A stretch of DNA of 64,000 bases, taken from positions 1 through 64,000 of the forward strand of contig DATNQN010000119.1 in NCBI GenBank assembly GCA_036703985.1, in the 5' to 3' direction. The position numbers and the translations under genes are program-made. Numbering within the stretch: the first letter of the stretch is position 1; each line of letters opens with the position of its first letter. Of the stretch, positions 16,487-23,650 are shown one piece after another. Under the pieces are notes generated by a model. That model saw only the letters and a list, made by a program, of their open reading frames with translations. It did not search any database and had not been told where the DNA came from. The stretch is from Leptolyngbyaceae cyanobacterium (GTDB taxonomy: Bacteria; Cyanobacteriota; Cyanobacteriia; Cyanobacteriales; Aerosakkonemataceae).

Positions 16487-17179
16487 TTATTTCTGATTTC
16501 TATACCAGTGAGCGAGCTTTTCGGTAGAAATTCCTAGATAATAACCGATAATCATTAATTGGTTGATCGAAGTAGTTTTTACTATGCCTAATTTTTGCCA
16601 ACGTCGTCCAGATGTGATGGCTGGAACGGGTAAAATGGTAATTTTACCTAATTTTTTTAAATGGCGAATTAAAACAAAATCTTCCATTATTGGCAGTTGG
16701 GGAAAACCACCAATTTGTTTAAATACGTCTGCTTTTAAAAATATTGCTTGGTCACCATAGGGTAAGGAACAAAAACGCGATCGCCAATTTACCATTTTTT
16801 CTATTAACCCGATTCCCCATATCTCTGCATCAATGGCTAATTTAAAAGCACCCGCAATTATTCCCGTTTCAGCTAATGCGTTGGTAACCATTGCTGGGAA
16901 ACCAGTCGGTAAAATAGTATCGGCGTGTAAAAATAGGAAAATATCGCCAGTCGCCATTGCAGCGCCAGTATTCATTTGCATAGCGCGTCCCCCAGAAGAG
17001 AACAAAATTTTGATGCCTAACGATCGAACTATGGCAACGGTTTCATCCTGACTTCCACCATCTACCACAATTATTTCTAAATTTGATGAATCTGGTAAAT
17101 TACTCAGTACTTGTTTAATATTTTTAGCTTCATTTAGAACTGGGATAATTATAGAAATTTTATTTTTGTTATGGTTCAT
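16487..17179 (-). CDS. TIGR04283-type family 2 glycosyltransferase
   Basis: A 230-residue GT-A glycosyltransferase. The N-terminal ISIIIPVLNEAKNI and IIVVDGGSQDETVAI segments, then FLHADT (the DXD-like metal site), are typical. The arrangement matches the family labelled arsenosugar biosynthesis glycosyltransferase, TIGR04283. It overlaps the upstream gene (17169-17816) by 11 bases, so the two are translationally coupled. The pair is a common cyanobacterial unit. The arsenosugar role comes from the family name and is not shown here; the true substrate is uncertain. Confidence 0.85.
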   Translation of the reverse strand: MNHNKNKISIIIPVLNEAKNIKQVLSNLPDSSNLEIIVVDGGSQDETVAIVRSLGIKILFSSGGRAMQMNTGAAMATGDIFLFLHADTILPTGFPAMVTNALAETGIIAGAFKLAIDAEIWGIGLIEKMVNWRSRFCSLPYGDQAIFLKADVFKQIGGFPQLPIMEDFVLIRHLKKLGKITILPVPAITSGRRWQKLGIVKTTSINQLMIIGYYLGISTEKLAHWYRNQK

Positions 17180-17816
17180 TGGTCATTTGCGATCGTGGTT
17201 GTTCAATCGAAAATCTAAAATCTAAAATTGCTAGGTCTTCCGGACGATCTATATCAGAAAGTTTCGGGAGATAAGCAACTGATAAGTTAAGGCGAGCCGC
17301 AATTTCTATGGTTTGTTGAAAAACTTCAGCAGTACTCCAATTAATTCCTTTAAAAAGTTCGGGAATAAAGCGACTTAATCCAATTAAATAATAACCGCCA
17401 TCGGTGGCAGGGCCAATTACTAAATCATGTTGCAAAAGTGAATCAAAAGCTTGTGAAATTAACTGATAATTCAGCTTTGGACAATCAGAACCGATAATCG
17501 ACACGTAATTAATATTTTGATTAAATGCTGCTTTAAATGCAGCGGACATTTTTAACCCGATATCACCTTCGATTTGGGGTTGGTAGATAATATCATTTCC
17601 CAACCACGATCGCATTAAATTTAAATTACCACCTGTAAAATGTACTTCTACAGATACCTGATGAGAAGATGTAAGTTGTTTGGCTTGCGCGATCGCATAT
17701 TCAGCCATTTGACGATGAAGATTTGCCGCACCTTCAGCACCAAGGACGGGAATTAGTCGCGTTTTTGTTTTTCCCGGTTCTGGATAGCGAGTAAAAACAA
17801 TCAAGGTTTTTTTCAC
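17169..17816 (-). CDS. TIGR04282-type (DUF2064) nucleotidyl/glycosyl transferase
   Basis: A 215-residue Rossmann-like transferase beginning LIVFTRYPEPGKTKTRLIPVLGAEGA, the diagnostic start of DUF2064/TIGR04282 proteins, with IIGSDCPKL (metal or nucleotide site) and GPATDGGYYLIGL later. It resembles MobA/CofC-like nucleotidyltransferases. It is the first gene of a two-gene unit with the TIGR04283 partner. Only the pairing supports a joint pathway. The start is the first ATG and fits the family. Confidence 0.85.
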   Translation of the reverse strand: MKKTLIVFTRYPEPGKTKTRLIPVLGAEGAANLHRQMAEYAIAQAKQLTSSHQVSVEVHFTGGNLNLMRSWLGNDIIYQPQIEGDIGLKMSAAFKAAFNQNINYVSIIGSDCPKLNYQLISQAFDSLLQHDLVIGPATDGGYYLIGLSRFIPELFKGINWSTAEVFQQTIEIAARLNLSVAYLPKLSDIDRPEDLAILDFRFSIEQPRSQMTNEP

Positions 17817-17920
17817 AATTTCTCTTCTTATTTAATAAGAATTCATAATTCTCGCCCGTCAGGAGCTAGAATTTAATAGAAGTTCGATCGCTACACCAAT
17901 AAATGCTTTTATATTAACTC

Positions 17921-17987
17921 TAGATCGATTTGTAGTAAAGTTTTAATTTACTACAGATCGATCTAGGTTGGCGGATTTTTTGCCAAG
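17921..17987. repeat. Two palindromes upstream of the TIGR04282/04283 pair
   Basis: TAGATCGATTTGTAGTAAA (17921-17939) pairs with 17947-17965 over 19 bases with one G-U. TTGGC (17969-17973 region) and GCCAA (about 17982-17986) form a second small hairpin. Confidence 0.7.
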
Positions 17988-17996
17988 AAGTAAATC

Positions 17997-18125
17997 ATAT
18001 TATGTCCGCTCAATTACCGAGCGTAAAATTTGTTTGTAGTGAGGAATGCGAGTCCTGCCAGAAGTCACCAAGCTAAGGACTGAATTCCTTACTACAAACG
18101 ATAATTATGCGAGCGGACATTATAT
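17997..18125. mobile_element. MITE-like repeat with nested TAGTGAGGA palindrome
   Basis: The outer ends ATATTATGTCCGCTC (17997-18011) and its complement (18111-18125) match 14 of 15. Inside, TTTGTAGTGAGGA and TTCCTTACTACAAA form a second inverted pair with AGTCC/GGACT. The inner part and the right end resemble 57020-57105, and the inner part resembles 62904-62961, so this is a dispersed family. The element ends five bases before the nadA stop. Confidence 0.75.
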
Positions 18126-18129
18126 AATT

Positions 18130-19104
18130 TTAAATGCTCATTTCCAACATACGTTGAATTGGACGCAAAGCGGCTATTCTGGTTGCTTCTGGCAAAGTGA
18201 TTTCTGGGGTACGATTTTCCATTGCTAAGTAAAGCTTTTCCAGGGTATTTAACCGCATGAAAGGACATTCATTGCAGGCACAATTATTGGTTGGTGGCGC
18301 TGGAATGAAGTGCTTGTGAGGCTGTTGCTTCTCCATTTGGTGAATAATTCCCGGTTCAGTTGCCACGATAAATTCCTGGCTAGAACTAGTTTGAGAATAT
18401 TTTAATAAAGCACTAGTTGAACCGATGTAATTAGCGTGGCGTAATACTGGTGGTTCGCATTCTGGATGTGCGATTACTTCTGCTTCTGGGTGAGCAATTT
18501 TTAGTTGGACGATCTTTTTTTCTGAGAAGTTTTCATGTACTATACAAGCTCCTTGCCACAGTAGCATTTCTCGTCCGGTTTGCTCCATGACGTAGCGACC
18601 GAGATTTCTATCTGGGCCAAAAATAATCGGTTGGTCTTTAGGTATTTGATTGACGATCTTGACAGCGTTGGAACTGGTGCAGATAATATCGCTCATTGCT
18701 TTGATCGCAGCAGAGCAGTTGATGTAGGAAATTACCAAGCGATCTGGATGAGCGGCTTTAAAGGCGGCAAATTCATCGGGAGGACAACTGTCTGCCAGAG
18801 AACATCCGGCGTTTAAATCTGGTAAAAGTACCAGTTTATCCGGGTTAAGAATTTTGGCGGTTTCTGCCATAAAGTGAACGCCTGCAAAGACGATCGCATC
18901 CGCAGTCGTACTAGCCGCTCTCCTAGATAGCTCTAGGGAGTCACCGATATAATCTGCTACATCTTGAATATCCGGATCTTGGTAATAGTGCGCGAGAACA
19001 ACTGCATTAAGCTTTTTCTTTAAGGCTTGAATCGCCTCAAACAAATCGCCGGGAGTAGAAGGTACTTGAGTGGATTCTTTGAGATGAACTGTAGTAATAA
19101 ACAC
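18130..19104 (-). CDS. nadA: Quinolinate synthase
   Basis: A 324-residue [4Fe-4S] enzyme that condenses iminoaspartate with dihydroxyacetone phosphate to quinolinate for NAD synthesis. The signature [19 protein letters not shown] is present near residue 38. Cluster cysteines are expected in [18 protein letters not shown] and [10 protein letters not shown], all present. The length is normal for the cyanobacterial type. It stands alone; nadB and nadC are not in the window. The start is the ATG at 19104. Confidence 0.95.
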   Translation of the reverse strand: MFITTVHLKESTQVPSTPGDLFEAIQALKKKLNAVVLAHYYQDPDIQDVADYIGDSLELSRRAASTTADAIVFAGVHFMAETAKILNPDKLVLLPDLNAGCSLADSCPPDEFAAFKAAHPDRLVISYINCSAAIKAMSDIICTSSNAVKIVNQIPKDQPIIFGPDRNLGRYVMEQTGREMLLWQGACIVHENFSEKKIVQLKIAHPEAEVIAHPECEPPVLRHANYIGSTSALLKYSQTSSSQEFIVATEPGIIHQMEKQQPHKHFIPAPPTNNCACNECPFMRLNTLEKLYLAMENRTPEITLPEATRIAALRPIQRMLEMSI

Positions 19105-19405
19105 AGTAAAAATCTATCTAAAGTAGACAGCTATAGCATTGACTTGCGTTAATTATAGTTGATTTTACTAAAAATTAATGTTCATGGGATCGTAATAATT
19201 ACGTAAATAGATGGGGAGCAGGGGGCAGGGGGAAAGGGAAAGGGAAGGGGACAATTGGTGAACTCTAACTTCTGAATTCTGAATTCTGACTTCATCCTTC
19301 ATCCTTTAGACTTCATCCTTAAATCCCGATCCATCCTTCTTGAGTTGGCTGCCAAAATAGCTGGTGCTTGCCTATCCTAAAAAATAGATAAGGGGAAAAA
19401 TCAGC
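19105..19405. other. Gene-free interval between nadA and the metallophosphoesterase
   Basis: Divergent promoter region of about 300 bases with purine-rich tracts (about 19210-19250) and degenerate direct repeats TCTGAATTCTGAATTCTGACTT and CTTCATCCTT (19265-19322). Similar CTGAATTCTGACTCC repeats lie near 6178-6205. No gene is seen. Confidence 0.6.
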
Positions 19406-20350
19406 ATGAAAATGCCGGGTAAACAAAATCAAGTAATCAAAATAGCAGCGATCGGAGATGTTCACGACCAATGGGAAGTGGAGGATGGAGAAGCGCTACA
19501 GGCTTTGGGTGTTGATTTAGCCTTGTTTGTGGGGGATTTTGGCAATGAGTCGGTGGGGGTGGTAAGAGCGATCGCATCACTGGATATTCCGAAAGCAGTA
19601 ATATTGGGCAATCACGATGCTTGGTATACCGCTTCCGAGTGGGGACGGAAGCGCTGTCCGTACAACCGCCAGAAAGAAGACTGGGTACAGGATCAGCTAG
19701 ATGCTTTAGGCGAAACTCATGTCGGTTATGGCAAACTCGACTTCCCGGAGTTTAATTTAACGGTGGTGGGGAGTCGTCCCTTTAGTTGGGGTGGAGATGT
19801 TTGGAAAAATGCCGATTTTTATCAAAAGCGTTATGGAATCAGCAATTTTCACGATTCTACCCATCGAATTGTCGAAGAGGTAAGCAACGCAACTTATGAC
19901 ACGATTATTTTTCTTGCCCATAATGGGCCATTAGGTTTGGGAGAACGCCCGGAAGACCCTTGTGGTAAAGATTGGGAACCGTTGGGGGGAGATTTTGGCG
20001 ATCCGGATTTGGCAAATGCGATCGCACAAACTAAAGATATGGGTAAAATCATTCCCCTGGTAACATTTGGCCATATGCACCACCACTTGCGCCATAGAAA
20101 AGACCTGTTGCGGACTGCTTTAGTTAGCGATCGTGATGGGACAATCTATCTAAATACCGCCAGCGTACCTCGAATCGTTCATCATATCAGCGAAAAGCGG
20201 CGCAATTTTTCCTTGATATGGCTCGAAAATGGTATGGTGTCTCAGGTATCCCTAGTTTGGGTAGGAAAAGAATATCAGGTTGTATCAGAGCAAATTATCT
20301 ATCGGGCTCCTCAGTCGATCGTTCAAAATGCCTATAGCCAGTTGGGATAA
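19406..20350 (+). CDS. Calcineurin-like metallophosphoesterase (TIGR04168 type)
   Basis: A 314-residue cytosolic phosphoesterase with all five family motifs: D-x-H (AAIGDVHDQWE), GD (FVGDFGNE), GNHD (VILGNHDAWYT), a His in FLAHNGPLG, and G-H-x-H (TFGHMHHHL). These bind two metals. The overall sequence resembles the cyanobacterium- and plant-plastid-shared TIGR04168 family, whose substrate is not known to me. The ATG at 19406 follows a purine-rich stretch (AGGGGAAAAA). It lies just upstream of tRNA-Ser. Confidence 0.88.
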   Translation: MKMPGKQNQVIKIAAIGDVHDQWEVEDGEALQALGVDLALFVGDFGNESVGVVRAIASLDIPKAVILGNHDAWYTASEWGRKRCPYNRQKEDWVQDQLDALGETHVGYGKLDFPEFNLTVVGSRPFSWGGDVWKNADFYQKRYGISNFHDSTHRIVEEVSNATYDTIIFLAHNGPLGLGERPEDPCGKDWEPLGGDFGDPDLANAIAQTKDMGKIIPLVTFGHMHHHLRHRKDLLRTALVSDRDGTIYLNTASVPRIVHHISEKRRNFSLIWLENGMVSQVSLVWVGKEYQVVSEQIIYRAPQSIVQNAYSQLG

Positions 20351-20376
20351 CTACAGGTAGAATAAAAAATGCACTT

Positions 20377-20463
20377 GGAGAGGTGGCAGAGTGGTCGAAT
20401 GCGCTCGACTTGAAATCGAGTGTGGCAGAGATGTCACCGTGGGTTCAAATCCCACCCTCTCCG
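20377..20463 (+). tRNA. tRNA-Ser (anticodon UGA)
   Basis: Acceptor GGAGAGG pairs with CCTCTCC and is followed by discriminator G. The anticodon arm CTCGA-CTTGAAA-TCGAG gives anticodon TGA at 20411-20413. A long variable arm and GGGTTCAAATCCC T-arm fit a class II serine tRNA. CCA is not encoded. Confidence 0.96.
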
Positions 20464-20788
20464 TTGAAGTTTTAGATGTAGTCGTACTTGTACGTTCGCA
20501 AATTAGTGTCGTTTTTAGGTTACTTTTTGACTTTTCAACCCACCCCTGATTGGGATGGTCGTTGAAACCGCGTCGGCTGAAGCAGTTACTTAACCTGGAT
20601 TCTAGAGGATTTTTCGTGAACCTCTAAAATTGTTGCGTTATCTCTGATTTAAACAGAGGAGCAACTATCCCACGTCAACGAATTTTATGGTCGATGCAGC
20701 TTCTCTTGCCCCAAACATAAGCCAGCCAACGCTTTGCGACACTTTATTCTTTTATTCTCTCATCAAAGTGATGGAAGAGCGGTATCTA
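20464..20788. other. Hairpin-rich gene-free interval after tRNA-Ser
   Basis: Contains TAGAGG/CCTCTA (about 20603-20628) and GTTGC...GCAAC enclosing CTCTG/CAGAG (about 20632-20665). Near 20756 a segment CTCTCATCAAAGTGATGGAAG resembles the end of the MITE at 16340-16369. It may be the remains of a mobile element next to the tRNA; I find no intact gene. Confidence 0.4.
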
Positions 20789-21391
20789 TTACTCTGTAAT
20801 TTGAAAACAATCTTTAGATGCAATTTCTGCTAACTGAGCGCGTAAATCCTTACGAAGAAGCTTCTTTTGGCTTTTAGTTAATTCATTAGGGACAGATTCC
20901 TCATCAAGCCCTGTAATACCAGAGTGACCCTCAGCACCGGGTCTACGATCTCTAACACTTTTACCATTAACTTGTTGTGGTTGAAGAATATAAACCCAGA
21001 TAACATTTAATAAGTTAGGATAAACGCATTGTCCAGAATTTCCTTGAATTTTTCGGATTTCATTAACTTTAAGACGGAGAGCTAATCTGCGAGGCGAGTT
21101 GACTGGAAGGAATTTGTAAGCCTGTTCAGGCGTTGTAAGAGAGTCAACCCAAACGCTTAGGTGAGGTGGAACTGATTCTTTATCCAGTGTTGATAGATTA
21201 AATTCATCTTCCAATTGAATTGCTGAAATATTACCCTTTTCTGCAAAATCTTTAGGTAGTCGAGCAAGTCGAAGGACGCAACAAACATCTGGGACTGGAG
21301 TTAAATTAGCTCCAGCCCCATTTCTTTTAAATAACTTACTCAATAAAGAGCGAAGCTTTGTCCAAGATATCAGCCGAAAAACCCTGTTCAA
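20789..21391 (-). CDS. Hypothetical protein, third gene of the TIGR04255 block
   Basis: A 200-residue protein that I do not recognise. It has a basic N-terminus (KLRSLLSKLFKRNGAG) and a hydrophilic C-terminus rich in Lys and Glu. There is no signal peptide or membrane segment. As drawn from the only ATG, at 21391, it overlaps the upstream gene by 56 bases in another frame. A TTG just before the upstream stop (TTGAGTAAG near 21341) would give a shorter protein. Either way the arrangement implies translational coupling. The composition of residues 30-185 (VPDVCCVLRLARLPKDF, SPRRLALRLKVNEIRK) looks like a compact folded domain. Function unknown. Confidence 0.7.
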   Translation of the reverse strand: MNRVFRLISWTKLRSLLSKLFKRNGAGANLTPVPDVCCVLRLARLPKDFAEKGNISAIQLEDEFNLSTLDKESVPPHLSVWVDSLTTPEQAYKFLPVNSPRRLALRLKVNEIRKIQGNSGQCVYPNLLNVIWVYILQPQQVNGKSVRDRRPGAEGHSGITGLDEESVPNELTKSQKKLLRKDLRAQLAEIASKDCFQITE

Positions 21392-22145
21392 GTGTAGTAT
21401 CTTCTCCCCAAACCTCTCCAGTGTTTCTATTACGATAGAAAAACTCTACTTCACCAGTCGCAAAGATTTCGCACTCTAAGTAGTGTTCAGATTTTGACCA
21501 TGTGTACATGAAATTATCTCTTGAACCTGGACAAGCATCTGGCACTTCTAAGCATAGCCCTTGAGCTTCAAAGCGACTTTTGAGTGCTTCCCAAACAGAC
21601 CAAGATAAATTAAGAACTCTTTCTGAAAAGGTTGCATCTCTTGCTTCTCTTACCTCATTTTTTAGCGAATCAAGATATAATCGAAGCCCCTGGCATCGTT
21701 GTCGCTGATGATTGGTAGCCTCAACCTTTTTATGAATACGGGGTAGATTATTTGAGAAATCGCCGATCGGAGGTGATATAAATCTACCGCGTCGTTCTTT
21801 TGGATCGGTTTTGATAAAATTAGCTTGATGCACAACAGGTTGAGCCAAATTGTACACAGCTATTTCATAGCTTGAATTTCTGACTTTCTCCTCATCAATA
21901 TCCTTAACTTGATCAGCATAAATTATAGACCCCATATCTAGCTGATTTTGAAGATAACGCAAATAATATTTACTACTTTCAGCATTTCCAGCATCAACCG
22001 ATATCTGTGGTAGTGAACGAATGAATTGAACTATTCGGACAGAAGTAGCAGGATACTTTTTTTTTGGATCGGTCAGTGGAGTTCCTAAGAGAGTTACTCG
22101 ATCTTCTTGTTCTTGTTTTTCCAATGGAGATATAATAATAGTCAT
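21336..22145 (-). CDS. Hypothetical protein, second gene of the TIGR04255 block
   Basis: A protein of about 269 residues from the ATG at 22145 (MTIIISPLEKQEQ). I prefer this start to the ATG at 22190 because it follows the upstream stop by four bases and is preceded by GGAGAGGGTGAAG. It is soluble and rich in charged residues and I do not recognise it. The C-terminal half contains FMYTWSKSEHYLECEIFATGEVEFFYRNR, reminiscent of a beta-sheet domain handling a structured ligand, but nothing catalytic is evident. It is tightly packed between the TIGR04255-like gene and another unknown, so all three are probably made together. Confidence 0.75.
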   Translation of the reverse strand: MTIIISPLEKQEQEDRVTLLGTPLTDPKKKYPATSVRIVQFIRSLPQISVDAGNAESSKYYLRYLQNQLDMGSIIYADQVKDIDEEKVRNSSYEIAVYNLAQPVVHQANFIKTDPKERRGRFISPPIGDFSNNLPRIHKKVEATNHQRQRCQGLRLYLDSLKNEVREARDATFSERVLNLSWSVWEALKSRFEAQGLCLEVPDACPGSRDNFMYTWSKSEHYLECEIFATGEVEFFYRNRNTGEVWGEDTTLEQGFSADILDKASLFIE

Positions 22146-22149
22146 AACT

Positions 22150-22971
22150 TCACCCTCTCCGCTTCCAAACATTTTTCTGGATTCTTTCATCAGTTAAATC
22201 AGCAAACGCCTGCACAATCCATTGATGTGCTTCGTCAAACCAACTTTGCATCAAATCCAGGGAAGTATAATTGCCAATTCCACGGACAGTTAATTCAAAT
22301 AAAAGAGTTGGATGGTTGTTTAAAACTGCATCCCTCATGGATATATGTAATCTGCCAAATTCTTCTGGTAAGTCAAAACTTGTATCCCAATCAATACTTT
22401 GAGGTATTGGCAGAAATCGATTTAGATTTGCTTGCCATTTAAAGTCAGGGAAAATTTTACCTATATCTTCAAGCGTTTCCCATGCTTCTCCTTGCGGAAT
22501 TTGATTTACATAAGTAAGTTCATATTGAAGTATTTTAATTTTACCCAAATCACCTTCTTCTATGAAGGAATTAAAGCGGTTAAAATGCTCTTGAAATGCT
22601 TTAATAAGACTACCATATCTGGGATACTCATTATTTAAACCAATCTTTCTCCAATTATGAATTAGCCGCTCGCGTTGAATTTGAACAATCCTTGTCCCAT
22701 CAGAATTAATAAACCATACCCTTGGCAAAGGAGGAATATCACTCAGTTCTAGCTGAGCTTCAGTAACCTGATTATTGAAAACTTCCACCTTTGATGCTAA
22801 GGGAGCAACATCATTGCAAAACGGGTAGTCAGGTTGAAACCTCTGCCATAACAACCCAATATGGGGACTAAGTAAAGCTTCGATAGAGTCAAACAGAACA
22901 CTACAAACGACCTCACTAACAGGTGGTTTGTCATAAGATGGCAATTGTCTGGTGTTCACGCTGACTGTCAC
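22150..22971 (-). CDS. TIGR04255-family protein
   Basis: A 273-residue protein with the N-terminal YDKPPVSEVVCSVLFDSIEA, matching the sporadically distributed TIGR04255 family, whose function is not established. It is soluble. It leads an overlapping, same-strand trio. The family's patchy distribution and the flanking restriction and antitoxin relics suggest accessory, horizontally acquired DNA. A defence or stress role is possible but is inference only. The start is the ATG at 22971, about 680 bases from the divergent ppsA. Confidence 0.75.
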   Translation of the reverse strand: MTVSVNTRQLPSYDKPPVSEVVCSVLFDSIEALLSPHIGLLWQRFQPDYPFCNDVAPLASKVEVFNNQVTEAQLELSDIPPLPRVWFINSDGTRIVQIQRERLIHNWRKIGLNNEYPRYGSLIKAFQEHFNRFNSFIEEGDLGKIKILQYELTYVNQIPQGEAWETLEDIGKIFPDFKWQANLNRFLPIPQSIDWDTSFDLPEEFGRLHISMRDAVLNNHPTLLFELTVRGIGNYTSLDLMQSWFDEAHQWIVQAFADLTDERIQKNVWKRRG

Positions 22972-23223
22972 GCTGTCTCCTCTAGTTACCTGAACAAACT
23001 ACTCCATAGATTTATACTCTAAGATTCAGCCTAACTCAGAATGAACTTCGTTACTCGATCGTTAAGAGAATCTTGACAGTGGCCTGAATATTTTTATCGA
23101 TCGTAAGCTTCTGTGTATCCAGAGGGAACAGGGCTATCAGTTTTTCCAGTTCAGGCTACTGACACCGATCGCATTCTCCTTCAACCCAATCTTGCTTCAT
23201 TCTTGAAATAAGCAGCGATCGCA

Positions 23224-23358
23224 TCACTCACCCTGCTTACCCTCAGTCAATTGAATCTTACCTTCCACCTCAGCCTGCTTAATCGCTCGTTTGAGAATTA
23301 AAACAGCCATTTGAGACAAAGAGCGCTCCTCTGCATCTGCCAATTGTTGCAGCTGTAC
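23224..23358 (-). pseudogene. C-terminal relic of a ribbon-helix-helix (CopG-like) antitoxin-type gene
   Basis: On the minus strand the frame reads VQLQQLADAEERSLSQMAVL then ILKRAIKQAEVEGKIQLTEG and stops at 23224-23226. This matches the second half of small CopG/RHH proteins. The N-terminal beta-strand is absent: upstream of 23358 the sequence changes to an unrelated gene fragment. It is therefore a truncated remnant. The rest of 22972-23223 is unassigned. Confidence 0.55.
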
Positions 23359-23466
23359 GTTCGCTTGATGTCTCTTTGTGATGAACTAGAAGGGAAACTG
23401 AAAGAAGTGCGATCGCACAACGAGAAACTGATGGAAGTGGCAGCACGGGAAGTGTTGGCTGTGTGA
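23359..23466 (+). pseudogene. C-terminal relic of a type I restriction specificity subunit (HsdS)
   Basis: The plus strand reads VRLMSLCDELEGKLKE then VRSHNEKLMEVAAREVLAV and stops at 23464-23466. This is the typical coiled-coil C-terminus of HsdS. No target-recognition domain remains upstream; the sequence joins the RHH relic directly. It indicates that a type I restriction-modification locus once stood here and was deleted. Confidence 0.6.
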
Positions 23467-23650
23467 TGCTTAGGGTAAGTTTTGGAATGGCGATCGTATT
23501 TCCACAAGCATTTTTTTGTATACCATTATACCAAAAAATGCGATCCCCATAGCGATCCCAAAGAAATTGTAAATTTAATTACGAATTAGTCAAATTTACC
23601 CATTCCAGGTCTAGCCTCGCTAGACTGAGGCTATAGAGCGGGGAATAGGT

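Noticed and set aside
18046-18228. 60-residue plus-strand frame at the nadA end
   Set aside because: It is encoded by the palindromic repeat and the reverse of nadA.
22150-22162. Match of CACCCTCTCCG to the tRNA-Ser 3' end, a possible attachment site
   Set aside because: It is only 11 bases and is explained by the GGAGAGGGTG ribosome binding site of the second gene in the trio; no integrase is present.
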